Assembly: GCA_031323845.1 (NCBI GenBank)
Contig: JAVIYP010000008.1
Location: 5,447-69,446 of the forward strand
DNA from: PUPG01 sp031323845
Lineage (GTDB): Bacteria; Bacteroidota; Bacteroidia; Bacteroidales; UBA7960
Length of the DNA: 64,000 nt
Direction of reading: 5' to 3'
Part shown: positions 8,796-17,854 of the stretch, piece after piece
How positions within the stretch are numbered: the first letter of the stretch is position 1
Layout: each line of letters begins with the position of its first letter
Notes under the pieces: generated by a model
Database searches by the model: none
What the model was told of the DNA's origin: nothing
What the model saw: only the letters and a program-made list of their open reading frames with translations
Made by a program: the position numbers and the translations under genes

Positions 8796-9722
8796 GTGAA
8801 AGGAATCGTGACAAAATCAACAGGCAGCTGGTACCGGGTACTGGGAGAGAACGGAAAGCAGGTTGACTGCCGTTTGCGGGGCAAGTTCAAGATGGCGGGG
8901 TCCAAGGCCACGAATCCGGTTGCTGTTGGTGATAAGGTCAGGTTCAGGCAGGAAGGCGATGATTCTCCGGCGGTGATTACCGACATTCTTGACCGCAGGA
9001 ATTACATCATCCGGAAAGCCACCAAGCTATCCAGGCAAACCCACGTCATTGCAGCCAATATTGATCAGGCGGTTATCATTGCCACACTGGCCTATCCAAG
9101 GACATCAACGGGTTTTATCGACCGCTTTCTGGTCACCTGTGAGGCTTACAGCATCCCTGCTGCAATTGTCTTCAACAAGTATGACCTGCTGCAGGGAAAT
9201 GAGGAAGCGGTTGCTTATCTGAAGGAACTCACAGATATTTACGAGCATGCCGGTTACCGCTGCCAGGTGGTTTCAGCCACCCATCACATCAACACCGGGC
9301 AGTTTTCGGACCTGCTTAAGGACAAAATCTCCCTGCTTGCGGGGCATTCGGGTGTGGGCAAGTCGGCGCTGATCAATGTGATAGAGCCGGGGCTCAACCT
9401 CAAGGTCCAGTCCATATCAAAAGCGCATAAAAAAGGCCGGCACACCACCACCTTTGCAGAGATGTTCCGCCTCTCCAACGGGGGGATGATCATCGACACT
9501 CCGGGCATTAAGGAGTTTGGCCTGGTTGACTTCGAGGCCTGGGAGCTGTGTCATTATTTTCCGGAGATGCGCACGTATTTCAACCGTTGCCGCTACGACA
9601 ACTGCACGCATTTTAACGAGCCCGGCTGCAGGGTAAAAGAGGAGGTGGAACAAGGCAGCATCAGCCTTTCGCGTTACGAAAACTACCTTAACATGCTGCT
9701 TGGCGAAGAGACGCGGCGATAA
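8796..9722 (+). CDS. rsgA: Ribosome small subunit-dependent GTPase A
   Basis: Circularly permuted GTPase that assists late maturation of the 30S subunit. The 308 residues have an N-terminal OB fold, then G4 (NKYD), G1 (GHSGVGKSALIN) and G3 (DTPG) in the permuted order, then a C-terminal zinc knuckle with CRYDNCTHFNEPGC. The start codon is GTG at 8796. It is divergent from gldA with 77 bases between, and dtd follows 17 bases downstream. Confidence 0.95.
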   Translation: MKGIVTKSTGSWYRVLGENGKQVDCRLRGKFKMAGSKATNPVAVGDKVRFRQEGDDSPAVITDILDRRNYIIRKATKLSRQTHVIAANIDQAVIIATLAYPRTSTGFIDRFLVTCEAYSIPAAIVFNKYDLLQGNEEAVAYLKELTDIYEHAGYRCQVVSATHHINTGQFSDLLKDKISLLAGHSGVGKSALINVIEPGLNLKVQSISKAHKKGRHTTTFAEMFRLSNGGMIIDTPGIKEFGLVDFEAWELCHYFPEMRTYFNRCRYDNCTHFNEPGCRVKEEVEQGSISLSRYENYLNMLLGEETRR

Positions 9723-9739
9723 TCAAAACAAAGACAGCT

Positions 9740-10192
9740 ATGAGGGTAGTACTTCAGAAAGTTCAGAAAGCATCGCTTATCATCAACGGGAAGCAACACG
9801 CGGATATTGGCATGGGCCTGGTGGTGCTGCTGGGCATTGAGCATGCCGATGAGGCTGATGACATTGACTGGCTTGCCGGCAAGATTGCCCGGCTGAGGGT
9901 CTTTGATGATGAAAACGGGGTTATGAATTTGTCCGTTCAGGATGTTGGGGGAACTCTTATGGTGGTCAGTCAGTTCACCCTGCATGCCAGTACCAAAAAG
10001 GGAAACCGGCCATCCTACATTAAGGCGGCCAGACCTGATCACGCCATCCCGATATATGAAACTTTTATTGAAAAGCTGAAGGAAGAGAGCGGGTGCAAGG
10101 TAGTGTCGGGCGTATTCGGGGCTTATATGCAAATAAGCCTGGTGAATGACGGCCCTGTGACCATCAGTATTGATAGCAAAAACAAGGAGTGA
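9740..10192 (+). CDS. dtd: D-aminoacyl-tRNA deacylase
   Basis: Removes D-amino acids mis-attached to tRNA. 150 residues, starting MRVVLQKVQKASL; the family motif SQFTLHASTKKGNRPS is in the middle, and NDGPVTISID near the end corresponds to the family's cross-subunit Gly-Pro motif region. It lies directly behind rsgA, probably in one transcript, and converges with fabH with six bases between. Confidence 0.95.
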   Translation: MRVVLQKVQKASLIINGKQHADIGMGLVVLLGIEHADEADDIDWLAGKIARLRVFDDENGVMNLSVQDVGGTLMVVSQFTLHASTKKGNRPSYIKAARPDHAIPIYETFIEKLKEESGCKVVSGVFGAYMQISLVNDGPVTISIDSKNKE

Positions 10193-10198
10193 TGCCGG

Positions 10199-11188
10199 TT
10201 AGAGCGCCCACTTCAGCCAGATGGCACCCCATGTAAACCCACCGCCAAACGCCGTCAGGATGATGTTGTCACCTTTTCTGAGCTGCTTTTCATAATCCCA
10301 GAGACAGAGAGGAATGGTGGCGTTGGTTGTGTTTCCATACTTCTGAATGTTGACCATGACTTTTTCAGCAGGAATGCCCATTCTTCGGCCGGTGGCTTCA
10401 ATAATGCGCATGTTGGCCTGATGCGGTACCAGCCAGTGCACATCTTCAGGTGTCAGATTATTTGCTTTCAGAAGATCGAGAGAAACATCGGCCATGTTGG
10501 TGACGGCAAATTTGAAGACTGCCTGTCCTTCCTGGTAAACAAAATGTTCGCGGGCATCAACGGTTTCGTGCGAAGGGGGTTTCAGTGAACCGCCGGCTTT
10601 CATGTGCAGGTGTACGTGTCCTGAGCCGTCAGAGCCGAACTTATGATCAATGACGCCTACATCTTCGGTGGTGGGCTCGAGCAGCACGGCACCGGCTGCA
10701 TCGCCGAAGATCACACAGGTTTGACGGTCGGTATAGTCAATGATGGACGACATTTTGTCAGCACCCACCACCACTACTTTTTTATATTGACCTGAGGTTA
10801 CATAGTTGGAGGCCGTTACCAGCGCATAGATAAATCCGGAACATGCGGCATTCAAATCGTAGCTGAACGCATTTTTTATACCGGCTTTGTGGCAGATCAG
10901 GTTGGCAGCAGCAGGGAATTTCATGTCCGGGGTAACCGTGGAGCAAATCAACAAATCAACTTCTTCAGGTTTGATGCCTCTCTTTTCAAGCAAACCCCTT
11001 ACAGCTTCGGCACCCATGTCGGATGTGGCCCGCCCTTCTCCCTTGAGAATTCTGCGTTCCTTGATACCCGTACGTGTGGATATCCATTCGTCGGAAGTAT
11101 CCACCATTTGTTCCAGTTCCTTATTGGTGAGGATGTAATCAGGCAGGTAGCCGTGTATTGCAGTTATAGCAGCTTTGATCTCCTTCAT
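10199..11188 (-). CDS. fabH: 3-oxoacyl-[ACP] synthase III
   Basis: Starts fatty-acid synthesis by condensing acyl-CoA with malonyl-ACP. The 329 residues carry the catalytic triad: Cys in NAACSGFIYA, His in HQANMRII and Asn in YGNTTNATI. Last gene of the DUF177-rpmF-plsX-fabH operon, an order conserved in many bacteria, with 21 bases after plsX. Confidence 0.96.
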   Translation of the reverse strand: MKEIKAAITAIHGYLPDYILTNKELEQMVDTSDEWISTRTGIKERRILKGEGRATSDMGAEAVRGLLEKRGIKPEEVDLLICSTVTPDMKFPAAANLICHKAGIKNAFSYDLNAACSGFIYALVTASNYVTSGQYKKVVVVGADKMSSIIDYTDRQTCVIFGDAAGAVLLEPTTEDVGVIDHKFGSDGSGHVHLHMKAGGSLKPPSHETVDAREHFVYQEGQAVFKFAVTNMADVSLDLLKANNLTPEDVHWLVPHQANMRIIEATGRRMGIPAEKVMVNIQKYGNTTNATIPLCLWDYEKQLRKGDNIILTAFGGGFTWGAIWLKWAL

Positions 11189-11209
11189 AACAGTTAGAAT
11201 TTTGTAACA

Positions 11210-12187
11210 TCAGGCTTGTCCGCCCGAAAAAAACTTACCCTGGGTATATCGTTCCATAACCGAACGGATCTGGTCGGCAATTTTTGCTTCATATACCTGT
11301 TTTGAATGCAATATCATGTTTTTGATCGCCACGTCATTGGAAATGCCATGTCCTATGAGCACGGTGGCGTTGATTCCCAGGATGGGGGTTCCTCCGTAAT
11401 TCTCATAATTGAACCTGGCAAAAAAGTCGTCCGTAAGTCCTCTCTTGACCATCAGCCTGTACATGGCTTCCATGTTTTTCAGTACGATGTTTCCGGTAAA
11501 GCCGTCACAAACGATTACATCTGCTTTATTTTTAAAGAAATCACGGCTTTCGACATTTCCGATAAAGTTATAATCGGTATTGTCTTTCATGAGACGGAAG
11601 GCTGACTGGCACAGCAGGCTGCCTTTATCTTCTTCTTCGCCGATATTTAGCAATCCGACTTTAGGATTTTTAATGCCAAACACATATTCGGCATACACCG
11701 AACCCAGCAATCCGAACTGATAAAGCACATCCGGTTTGGTATCGGGGTTGGTGCCTACATCGATCAGCACACCAACTTCTCCATTTTCTTTTGGGATCAC
11801 TGTTGTGGTGGCAGGTCTGATGATGCCCTGTATGGCATTTACGCTATAGATGGAGCCAACGAGCATGGCACCTGTATTTCCGGCGCTTGAGAACGCATCA
11901 ATCTGGCCTGTTTTGAGCATCCTGAAGCCCAGTGCGATGCTTGAAGCCGGTTTCTTTGCAAAAGCTCTGGTTGGTGATTCGCCCATTTCAATGACTTCAT
12001 CGGCATGAACCAGGTCGAAATCAGCGGGATCGGCATTCAGTGCTTTTAACTGATTCCGGATCATGGCTTCATCACCCAGCAGCACGATGCGGTCGCCGGC
12101 AGGCAGCTCACGGGATGCAAGCACAGCACCGGCAACGGTAGCTTCCGGTGCATAATCACCACCCATTACGTCAAAACCAATTTTCAT
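11210..12187 (-). CDS. plsX: Phosphate acyltransferase
   Basis: Converts acyl-ACP to acyl-phosphate for phospholipid synthesis. 325 residues beginning MKIGFDVMGGDYAPEA, the PlsX hallmark, with ESPTRAFAKKPASSI and the conserved CDGFTGNIVLK segment. In the operon between rpmF and fabH, linking fatty-acid and phospholipid synthesis. Confidence 0.96.
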   Translation of the reverse strand: MKIGFDVMGGDYAPEATVAGAVLASRELPAGDRIVLLGDEAMIRNQLKALNADPADFDLVHADEVIEMGESPTRAFAKKPASSIALGFRMLKTGQIDAFSSAGNTGAMLVGSIYSVNAIQGIIRPATTTVIPKENGEVGVLIDVGTNPDTKPDVLYQFGLLGSVYAEYVFGIKNPKVGLLNIGEEEDKGSLLCQSAFRLMKDNTDYNFIGNVESRDFFKNKADVIVCDGFTGNIVLKNMEAMYRLMVKRGLTDDFFARFNYENYGGTPILGINATVLIGHGISNDVAIKNMILHSKQVYEAKIADQIRSVMERYTQGKFFSGGQA

Positions 12188-12226
12188 TTCTCAGGTGTTG
12201 ATGAGCATAGAAGGGCATGTTGTGGT

Positions 12227-12412
12227 TTAAACGGCCGCTGATTTGTCAATGGCCATTTGTCCGCGATAGAAACCGCATTCAGGACAAACACGGTGCATCA
12301 GCCTGACTGCTCCGCAGTTTGAGCAGGTTGTAAGGGCAGGTTCTGTGGCTTTGTAATGCGTACGCCTTTTGTCCCTGCGTGTTTTTGATATTTTACTTTT
12401 TGGATGTGCCAT
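12227..12412 (-). CDS. rpmF: 50S ribosomal protein L32
   Basis: 61 residues. Basic N-terminus MAHPKSKISKTRRDKRR, then two Cys pairs (CSNCG and CPECGFY) that form the zinc-binding variant of L32. Sits between DUF177 and plsX as usual. Confidence 0.97.
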   Translation of the reverse strand: MAHPKSKISKTRRDKRRTHYKATEPALTTCSNCGAVRLMHRVCPECGFYRGQMAIDKSAAV

Positions 12413-12433
12413 AGCAATGATGTATTACAGTTG

Positions 12434-12997
12434 TTAATTGTCTTCTTCTTTATTGAATTGTAAAGACTTCAGGGAGTCCCATGCCGAACCTTCCCCGGTT
12501 TGTGTTGTGCCTTCACTTTTGGTTTGAGGCGCATGTTGTTTCATTTTATCCAGCATCTCCCGGTTGCATTCAGTCCGACCGTCACCGTCAACCTGGTGTG
12601 CACGCTGTATAGGTAACCCCAGATGTAAAAACTCATAAACAAATTGCGAGATATCAATATGGCTCTCACCGTAAGGTATTACCACGATATCCTCGCTTTG
12701 TTCCGCATAAGCGTTGCCAAATTTAATATAGAGCCTTTGTTCCTGATCAATATTCTCGCGGTAACTGTCAAGACAACGGTCACAATCCAGGGCCACCCAT
12801 CCGCTGAACAGGAAATCCAGCACCAGCATGTTGGATTCTTTTGCCAGTTTAAGGTCGAGATGAACAGCGCAAAGGTTTATTTCAGACTGGGGGAAACACT
12901 CAAAAAATCCCTTATCAATATCAAAAGAGAACAGATGGTTTCCAATGGCAAGTCCGCTAAAACCAATTTTATATGCCTGTAATGCGTCCAAAAACAA
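12434..12997 (-). CDS. DUF177/YceD family protein
   Basis: Family linked by position to L32 and 23S rRNA accumulation. The 187-residue protein contains the recognisable core ALDCDRCLDSY and the acidic strand segment SEDIVVIPYGESHIDISQFVYE. The start is a TTG at 12997, 20 bases after the end of a -7 box (13017-13024). The next in-frame ATG would delete conserved N-terminal residues. First gene of the operon. Confidence 0.85.
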   Translation of the reverse strand: MFLDALQAYKIGFSGLAIGNHLFSFDIDKGFFECFPQSEINLCAVHLDLKLAKESNMLVLDFLFSGWVALDCDRCLDSYRENIDQEQRLYIKFGNAYAEQSEDIVVIPYGESHIDISQFVYEFLHLGLPIQRAHQVDGDGRTECNREMLDKMKQHAPQTKSEGTTQTGEGSAWDSLKSLQFNKEEDN

Positions 12998-13016
12998 CTT
13001 CGTTTATAAAAGGCTG

Positions 13017-13024
13017 CAAAGATA
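13017..13024 (-). promoter_or_regulatory. Candidate promoter -7 box for DUF177-rpmF-plsX-fabH
   Basis: Minus strand reads TATCTTTG. It lies in the short gap between the big oxidoreductase and DUF177 and would give a leader of about a dozen bases before the TTG start. Confidence 0.6.
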
Positions 13025-13048
13025 ACACGAATGTATGAAATAAAAAAG

Positions 13049-16000
13049 CTATTTAAAGGCTTTTTCAAGCAGTGCATCTCCTGCGAGGTTCAAACGGTGG
13101 AAGTAATCGGGCACAGTTTTCCCGGTCAGCTTATCTACATAAAGTTTTGCAAGGTATTGACCCAGCATGAATCCCTGGCCTCGCAGGCCAAGGAACAGGC
13201 CTTTCTCCACATCAATGATCATCCGGGGTTCGATGTAATAACCTGCCCAGAGTGCCTGGAAGCCGACCGCTGATATTTCGGGGATCCAGTCGATAAATAT
13301 TTCCGACACAATCTCAGCAAATTCTCTTGAGTTGATTTTTACGTCTTTATCCGTTTCGAGCGGTTCCACCTGGGGTGAGGCACAGCCGATTACCTGTCCG
13401 GTATCACCGAGCTGCTGGCCATACACTGCTGTAAAGCCCTTGTAGCTGCGACGATCTATCAGCATATCGAGGGGGTTGCCGTTGATGCCCAGCATAGGCA
13501 GGCGCCGGGTAATGAAGGCCTGGTGTTTTACCGGGTACAGGCCCGTTTCAATGTCGAGCATCTGCGCAAAACGCCCTCCCTCATCGCCAAGGGCATTGAT
13601 AAACAATGGGGTGTGGTACTCTATATACTCACCCTCGTGGGTCAGTACTATGGCTTTGTAGCGGTCACCGTTTTTCGCGACATCCACCAACCTGCTTTGC
13701 TCTGACAATACTCCTCCGGCATTGACGGCCAGTTGGCGCAGACCTTCAATAACCTTACCGGGCGTGGCCTGCCAGCATTCGCTTGTTTTCAGCGCAGCAA
13801 TGTATTTATTGTTGCTGTCATTGTAATAGGGCGAGATCTCCCGTTTGAACGCAGAAGGTTCAATCATCCGGGCCTTTTGCCAGGCCATGGACTCTTCGAG
13901 CACCCTGTACATAGCCTCATCGTGGGCAAACGTAATGTAGTTTATCAGCCTGAAGTCAATATTGGCCTTTTGCTGCAGCTCACGGAACATTTCCAGGTTA
14001 TGCCGCGCGATATCGGTAAGCTCCGGCAAACTGAACACCGGCCTTCCCCCGGCAATGTTCCGCCAGGAACTTCCGAAACCGTAATTGATCATCACCGGAT
14101 TGTAGCCCTCTTCGGCAAGGAACCTGAACAGGGCGCTGCCTCCGATACCTCCGCCGGCAACCAGGGCCGGCGTTTCAATAACTTTTCGTGCCTTGCGGTG
14201 AACGTTGGTAAGGATACGGTCCTTGTGTGATGAAGGATACATCTCGCCGATGGTGATCTGGTTCGACATCGGCGCCCTGGGAGTTGACCCTCCGACCAGG
14301 GTAATGCCTTTCGGCCGCAAATTCATCCTGAGACGCTGTATGCACCGCTTACCACGGCAAGGTCCCATGCCCAGGTGCGTCGTATGTTTGATCTCCTCAA
14401 CCGAAATAAACTTCCGGTCACCAATAACCGACAAAACATCATCAAACGCTACATCGTCGCAATGGCACATGTAAAACGAGCCGTCAGGCTCTTCGGCATA
14501 AGGTTTCATTGACAAAGGCTGCGGTTTATCGCGCTTGATGATGAAGCCCCTGACGTTCAGCTGATCCTCCGGTGCCATAACGGTTTCAGCCTTCACCCTG
14601 ACAATGTGCGTCAGGTTTTCCTTGCGCAGCACACGCTGTATCACACCCTCCCCGAGGATGTTGGCATGGTTGTCTACCAGGAACACTTCCTCACCCTCAT
14701 CAACATCAAACTCAACAGGAAGAAAAAAGATACCCCGCTTCAGGTTGTAACCAAAAATTGCCAGTCCCGGACACTGATATACACAATCCATACAGCCCAC
14801 ACATTTTTCAAAATCGATATGGGGCACAGTGCTTGTTGAAGATTTGGTGATGGCGCCATAGCTGCAGGCAAAAGCGCAAGGGTTGCAGGCGAAGCCATGG
14901 AGGCAGTCGATGAGGACAAAGGGTTTTTCCATCCGTTTTTCATCGGGCATGAAGGGTTCGTCCAGCACTTTTATGGGGTGTTGCTGTGAATCTATATATT
15001 CTTTGGAGACCAGCAGATAATCATCATAATTAAACTGCTGCTTCATGTTTTCAAGTATTTCATAGGCCACCTGTTTGCCGCGCAGCACGGCGCTGGTGCC
15101 CTCTCCTATGCGTATGGCATCACCGGCGCCATAGCAGTTGCGCCCGAACATTTCACGTCCTTTTTCGAGCAGCACGTCGTCGGGCATAAGCCCTGTGCAA
15201 ATATTGATCGCATCAATGCCCTCAATCACTTTTTCCGTGCCGGGAACAGGTTTAAAGTTTTTTGCCTCGGCAACCACTGCGGCGCTCACGCCATCGCCCT
15301 TTTTGTTGGGTAAGGCTTCAAGTATCATGTGGTTGAGCAGCACTGGAATGCCCAGGCGCCTCACACGGTTTGCCTGCACCGGGAAACCGCCTTCGTGCGG
15401 CATGGCCTCCAGGATAGCTTTTACCCTGGCACCGGCCTGCGTGAGCTGATAACTGGTGAGGTAACCGATGTTCCCGGCCCCAACCGTTAAGATGTTCTTA
15501 CCAAGAAGCGTCAGCTCCGTGTTCATCATTTTCTGAATGACGGCAGCGGTATATACCCCCGGGATGTCGTCGTTGTGAAAGGTCGGTAAAAACGGGACTG
15601 CCCCTGACGCCACCACAAAATGAGTGCAGTCGATGTAGAAAATTTCATTGGTACTGAAGTTTTTGGCAGCTACGCGGTTTCCTTCAAAAACATCCCATAC
15701 GGTGCTGTTGAGCATAATACCCGAATGATCGTCGCCGGCAAGGGTCTTCGAGATTTCAAACCCGCGCATCCCACCGTACTTTTTTTCCTTCTCAAAAAAG
15801 AAGAACTGATGCGTCTGCATGTTAAACTGACCGCCGATCTCAGCGTTGCTGTCCACCACAATATTGCTGACTCCTTGATCATTAAGGATTTCACGCGCTG
15901 CCAGACCCGCCGGCCCCGCCCCCACGATCACCACCCGGGTCTTGTAAACGTTCGCCGGCTCCTGTTTGACAAACGCGGAAGGCCTGGCTACATAATCAAG

Positions 16001-16282
16001 CGGTATCTCGGCAACCTTGCTGACATGGTCAACGGGAGTTATGCAAATACGTTTCACCTCGCCATCCACGAGCATTTCGCAGGCACTGCATTTCCCAATA
16101 CCGCACTCCAGACTGCGGCTCCGGTGTTTAATGCTGTGACTGTGTATGGGATAACCGGCCTGATGCAAGGCCGCGGCAATGGTAAAGCCTATTTCTCCGT
16201 AAACTGTTTCCCCGCGATATTCAAAAGAATGCCTGGTGGTTTCTTTTATGCTTATGATGGGATGTTTGGTGATTTTATTCAT
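13049..16282 (-). CDS. Giant fused iron-sulfur/FAD oxidoreductase (HcnABC / opine-oxidase-like, all modules in one chain)
   Basis: About 1077 residues holding what are separate subunits in HcnABC, opine oxidases and some archaeal proline dehydrogenases. In order (numbered from 16309): a 2Fe-2S Fer2_4 domain with C69, C74, C77, C89; a pyridine-nucleotide-type FAD domain from about 125 (VIVGAGPAGLAA); a ferredoxin-like region at about 465-525 with CVGCMDCVYQCPG and another Cys cluster before it; a BFD-like 2Fe-2S domain at about 615-665 (CHCDD and GPCRGKRC); and a C-terminal DAO-type FAD oxidase domain from about 715 (VAGGGIGGSALF). Such enzymes oxidise amino acids or opines and pass electrons to the respiratory chain; the substrate here is unknown. 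No neighbouring gene indicates it. The start at 16282 (MNKITKHP) is preferred; 16309 is possible. Confidence 0.8.
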   Translation of the reverse strand: MNKITKHPIISIKETTRHSFEYRGETVYGEIGFTIAAALHQAGYPIHSHSIKHRSRSLECGIGKCSACEMLVDGEVKRICITPVDHVSKVAEIPLDYVARPSAFVKQEPANVYKTRVVIVGAGPAGLAAREILNDQGVSNIVVDSNAEIGGQFNMQTHQFFFFEKEKKYGGMRGFEISKTLAGDDHSGIMLNSTVWDVFEGNRVAAKNFSTNEIFYIDCTHFVVASGAVPFLPTFHNDDIPGVYTAAVIQKMMNTELTLLGKNILTVGAGNIGYLTSYQLTQAGARVKAILEAMPHEGGFPVQANRVRRLGIPVLLNHMILEALPNKKGDGVSAAVVAEAKNFKPVPGTEKVIEGIDAINICTGLMPDDVLLEKGREMFGRNCYGAGDAIRIGEGTSAVLRGKQVAYEILENMKQQFNYDDYLLVSKEYIDSQQHPIKVLDEPFMPDEKRMEKPFVLIDCLHGFACNPCAFACSYGAITKSSTSTVPHIDFEKCVGCMDCVYQCPGLAIFGYNLKRGIFFLPVEFDVDEGEEVFLVDNHANILGEGVIQRVLRKENLTHIVRVKAETVMAPEDQLNVRGFIIKRDKPQPLSMKPYAEEPDGSFYMCHCDDVAFDDVLSVIGDRKFISVEEIKHTTHLGMGPCRGKRCIQRLRMNLRPKGITLVGGSTPRAPMSNQITIGEMYPSSHKDRILTNVHRKARKVIETPALVAGGGIGGSALFRFLAEEGYNPVMINYGFGSSWRNIAGGRPVFSLPELTDIARHNLEMFRELQQKANIDFRLINYITFAHDEAMYRVLEESMAWQKARMIEPSAFKREISPYYNDSNNKYIAALKTSECWQATPGKVIEGLRQLAVNAGGVLSEQSRLVDVAKNGDRYKAIVLTHEGEYIEYHTPLFINALGDEGGRFAQMLDIETGLYPVKHQAFITRRLPMLGINGNPLDMLIDRRSYKGFTAVYGQQLGDTGQVIGCASPQVEPLETDKDVKINSREFAEIVSEIFIDWIPEISAVGFQALWAGYYIEPRMIIDVEKGLFLGLRGQGFMLGQYLAKLYVDKLTGKTVPDYFHRLNLAGDALLEKAFK

Positions 16283-16565
16283 AGAGACCGTGCTTGAAAC
16301 TTGGTGCAACTTGGTTTGACAGGTACTTTCCGCTACATACGAGGCTCACACTAAAAAATGTGAAGCCACAAAGTTAATTATTTAGTCATGTTTTCATTGA
16401 AAAAATAAAACGCGGCAGGAAATCCCTGTTACCGGTCAGAAGCATATGTATTGGATGCAACTGTATATATTCTGGTCAAAAACATGTATCTTAGTAGGAC
16501 GAAATACAACCGGCGGATTGATGGGCGGCATGGAGAAATACGACAGAAGCCGGGAAACGGAGTTT

Positions 16566-16640
16566 TGAGGTTGGAGGTCAGAAGTCGGAGGTCAGATGTC
16601 GGAGGTCGGAAGTCGGAGGTCAGATGTCGGAGGTCGGAAA
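16566..16640. repeat. Heptad tandem repeat, unit like GGAGGTC/AGAAGTC
   Basis: About ten consecutive 7-base units of the form RGANGTC (GGAGGTC, AGAAGTC, AGATGTC, GGAAGTC). Similar GAAGTCAGAAGTC runs recur at 16743-16860, 30660-30690, 32770-32820 and 63450-63470. Non-coding by appearance. Confidence 0.75.
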
Positions 16641-16866
16641 ACTATTGTTGAATCGTTTAATCGTTTAATCGTTTATTTGCTGGTTTCTTTTTGAAGGATT
16701 AGGAGCTCGAAGTTTATTTCGAACGCAGTGAGAAATCTGTCAGGAAGTCGGAAGTCAGAAGTCAGAGGCCAGAAGCTTGTTTCGAACGCAGTGAGAAATC
16801 TGTTAGGAAGTCTGAGGTCAGAATTCAGAAGTCAGAAGTCAGAGGTCAGAGGGTTGATGTTTGAGG

Positions 16867-17515
16867 TTAGTCACCAGATGGGCGCAGGCCCATAATATAT
16901 ATTAAGCTAACTGTTAAACGTAGTCTGTTTATAATAAATATATTAAGGCAGTAATTAATGTGGTCTCTGTGAGCCTCCCCGCATGGGCGAAACAGGTGTT
17001 TCTTCTCTGTGGTACTCTGTGTCTTCTCTGTGGTACTCTGTGTGATGTTTTTTGTTACACAGAGGCACACAGAGTTTTCACAGAGTTACACAGAGACAGT
17101 TTTCGACGATTATCACCATATTGATTTGGAATGTTACCATTAAATTATTGCAAATCGTAAACGACTAATAAACATTGAAATAGATAGTTATTAGATGAAA
17201 GATGTTGGAAAGAAAGAAGCCCGTTCCCGGCTTCAGGGCAAGCCACCAGGCAGAGAAGTGGTGACTCAGCTCCCGACTTTTGCCTGTAGGGCATTAAGGT
17301 TTTTATTGCCAAGGCATTAAGATTTTTATTTAACAAGATAACGCCTAAGTGCCTGACTGTCTCTGAGAAACTTTCAATAATGATATTCTCGCCCAGAAAA
17401 AAGCGGAAATCCCTAACTAATTTAGTCCGGTTTAATGGGCGTTAGACCAGGCAGATTTTCTTGCTAAAAGCTAAAGGCCAAAAGCAGATTAAGTGAAAAG
17501 TGAAAAGTGAAAAAT
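16867..17515 (+). repeat. Dispersed repeat, copy A
   Basis: Bases 16933-17310 and 17450-17515 reappear, inverted and nearly identical over long stretches, at 63486-64000 (copy C). The first part, through the cacagagttacacagag motif, also appears in direct orientation and more diverged at 48537-48855 (copy B). Its edges show no transposase gene and no clear terminal inverted repeats. It contains the palindromic-looking acacagag/ctctgtgt clusters near 17010-17095. Confidence 0.8.
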
Positions 17516-17660
17516 GGCTGTTGGCCGTTAGCTGTTGGCTGTTGGCAAATGTTCTTGCTAAAAGCTAAAAGCTAAAGGCCAAAAGCAGATTAAGTGAAAA
17601 ATCAACGATTAAACGATTAAACAATTAAACGATTAAACGAATCAACAATAGCCATACATC

Positions 17661-17756
17661 TGCACATCTTCACATCTGCACATCTGCACATCTTCACATC
17701 TGCACATCTGCACATCTGCACATCTGCACATCTGCACATCTGCACATCTGCACATC
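17661..17756. repeat. Octamer tandem array TGCACATC x 12
   Basis: Twelve uninterrupted 8-base units, ten TGCACATC and two TTCACATC. Shorter runs of the same unit occur at 32964-32998 and, in the opposite orientation, at 63291-63318. Confidence 0.9.
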
Positions 17757-17854
17757 AATTCGTCATCTTAGGCATAAGCATAAAATGCAGACAATCAAAA
17801 ATATACGTAATTGTAAGACATAAACCTTAGCAATAAAAAGCGATTGCAGGGCGA

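Larger units (their letters stand above)
16310..17854. other. Gene-free block made of several kinds of short repeats
   Basis: About 1.5 kb with no believable gene. It holds heptad repeats (16566-16640 and again near 16740-16860), copies of the sequence CGAACGCAGTGAGAAATCTG (near 16722 and 16780), octamer runs of the GATTAAAC type (near 16650 and 17605-17645), a dispersed repeat of about 0.6 kb (16867-17515) and a perfect-phase octamer array (17661-17756). The same modules recur at 30.5, 32.7, 48.6 and 63.4 kb. Confidence 0.8.

Noticed and set aside
17145..17336. Open frame whose peptide resembles one at 63529-63768 (shared segment GAESP..CLVACP)
   Set aside because: Both lie in copies A and C of a DNA repeat, so the similarity comes from the repeat. 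Frames carry indels relative to each other and show no protein-level constraint.
16867..17515. Insertion sequence
   Set aside because: No transposase frame, no terminal inverted repeats and no target duplication can be seen; called a dispersed repeat instead.
17661..17756. Possible CRISPR array
   Set aside because: Units are 8 bases in direct contact with no spacers, and there are no cas genes.
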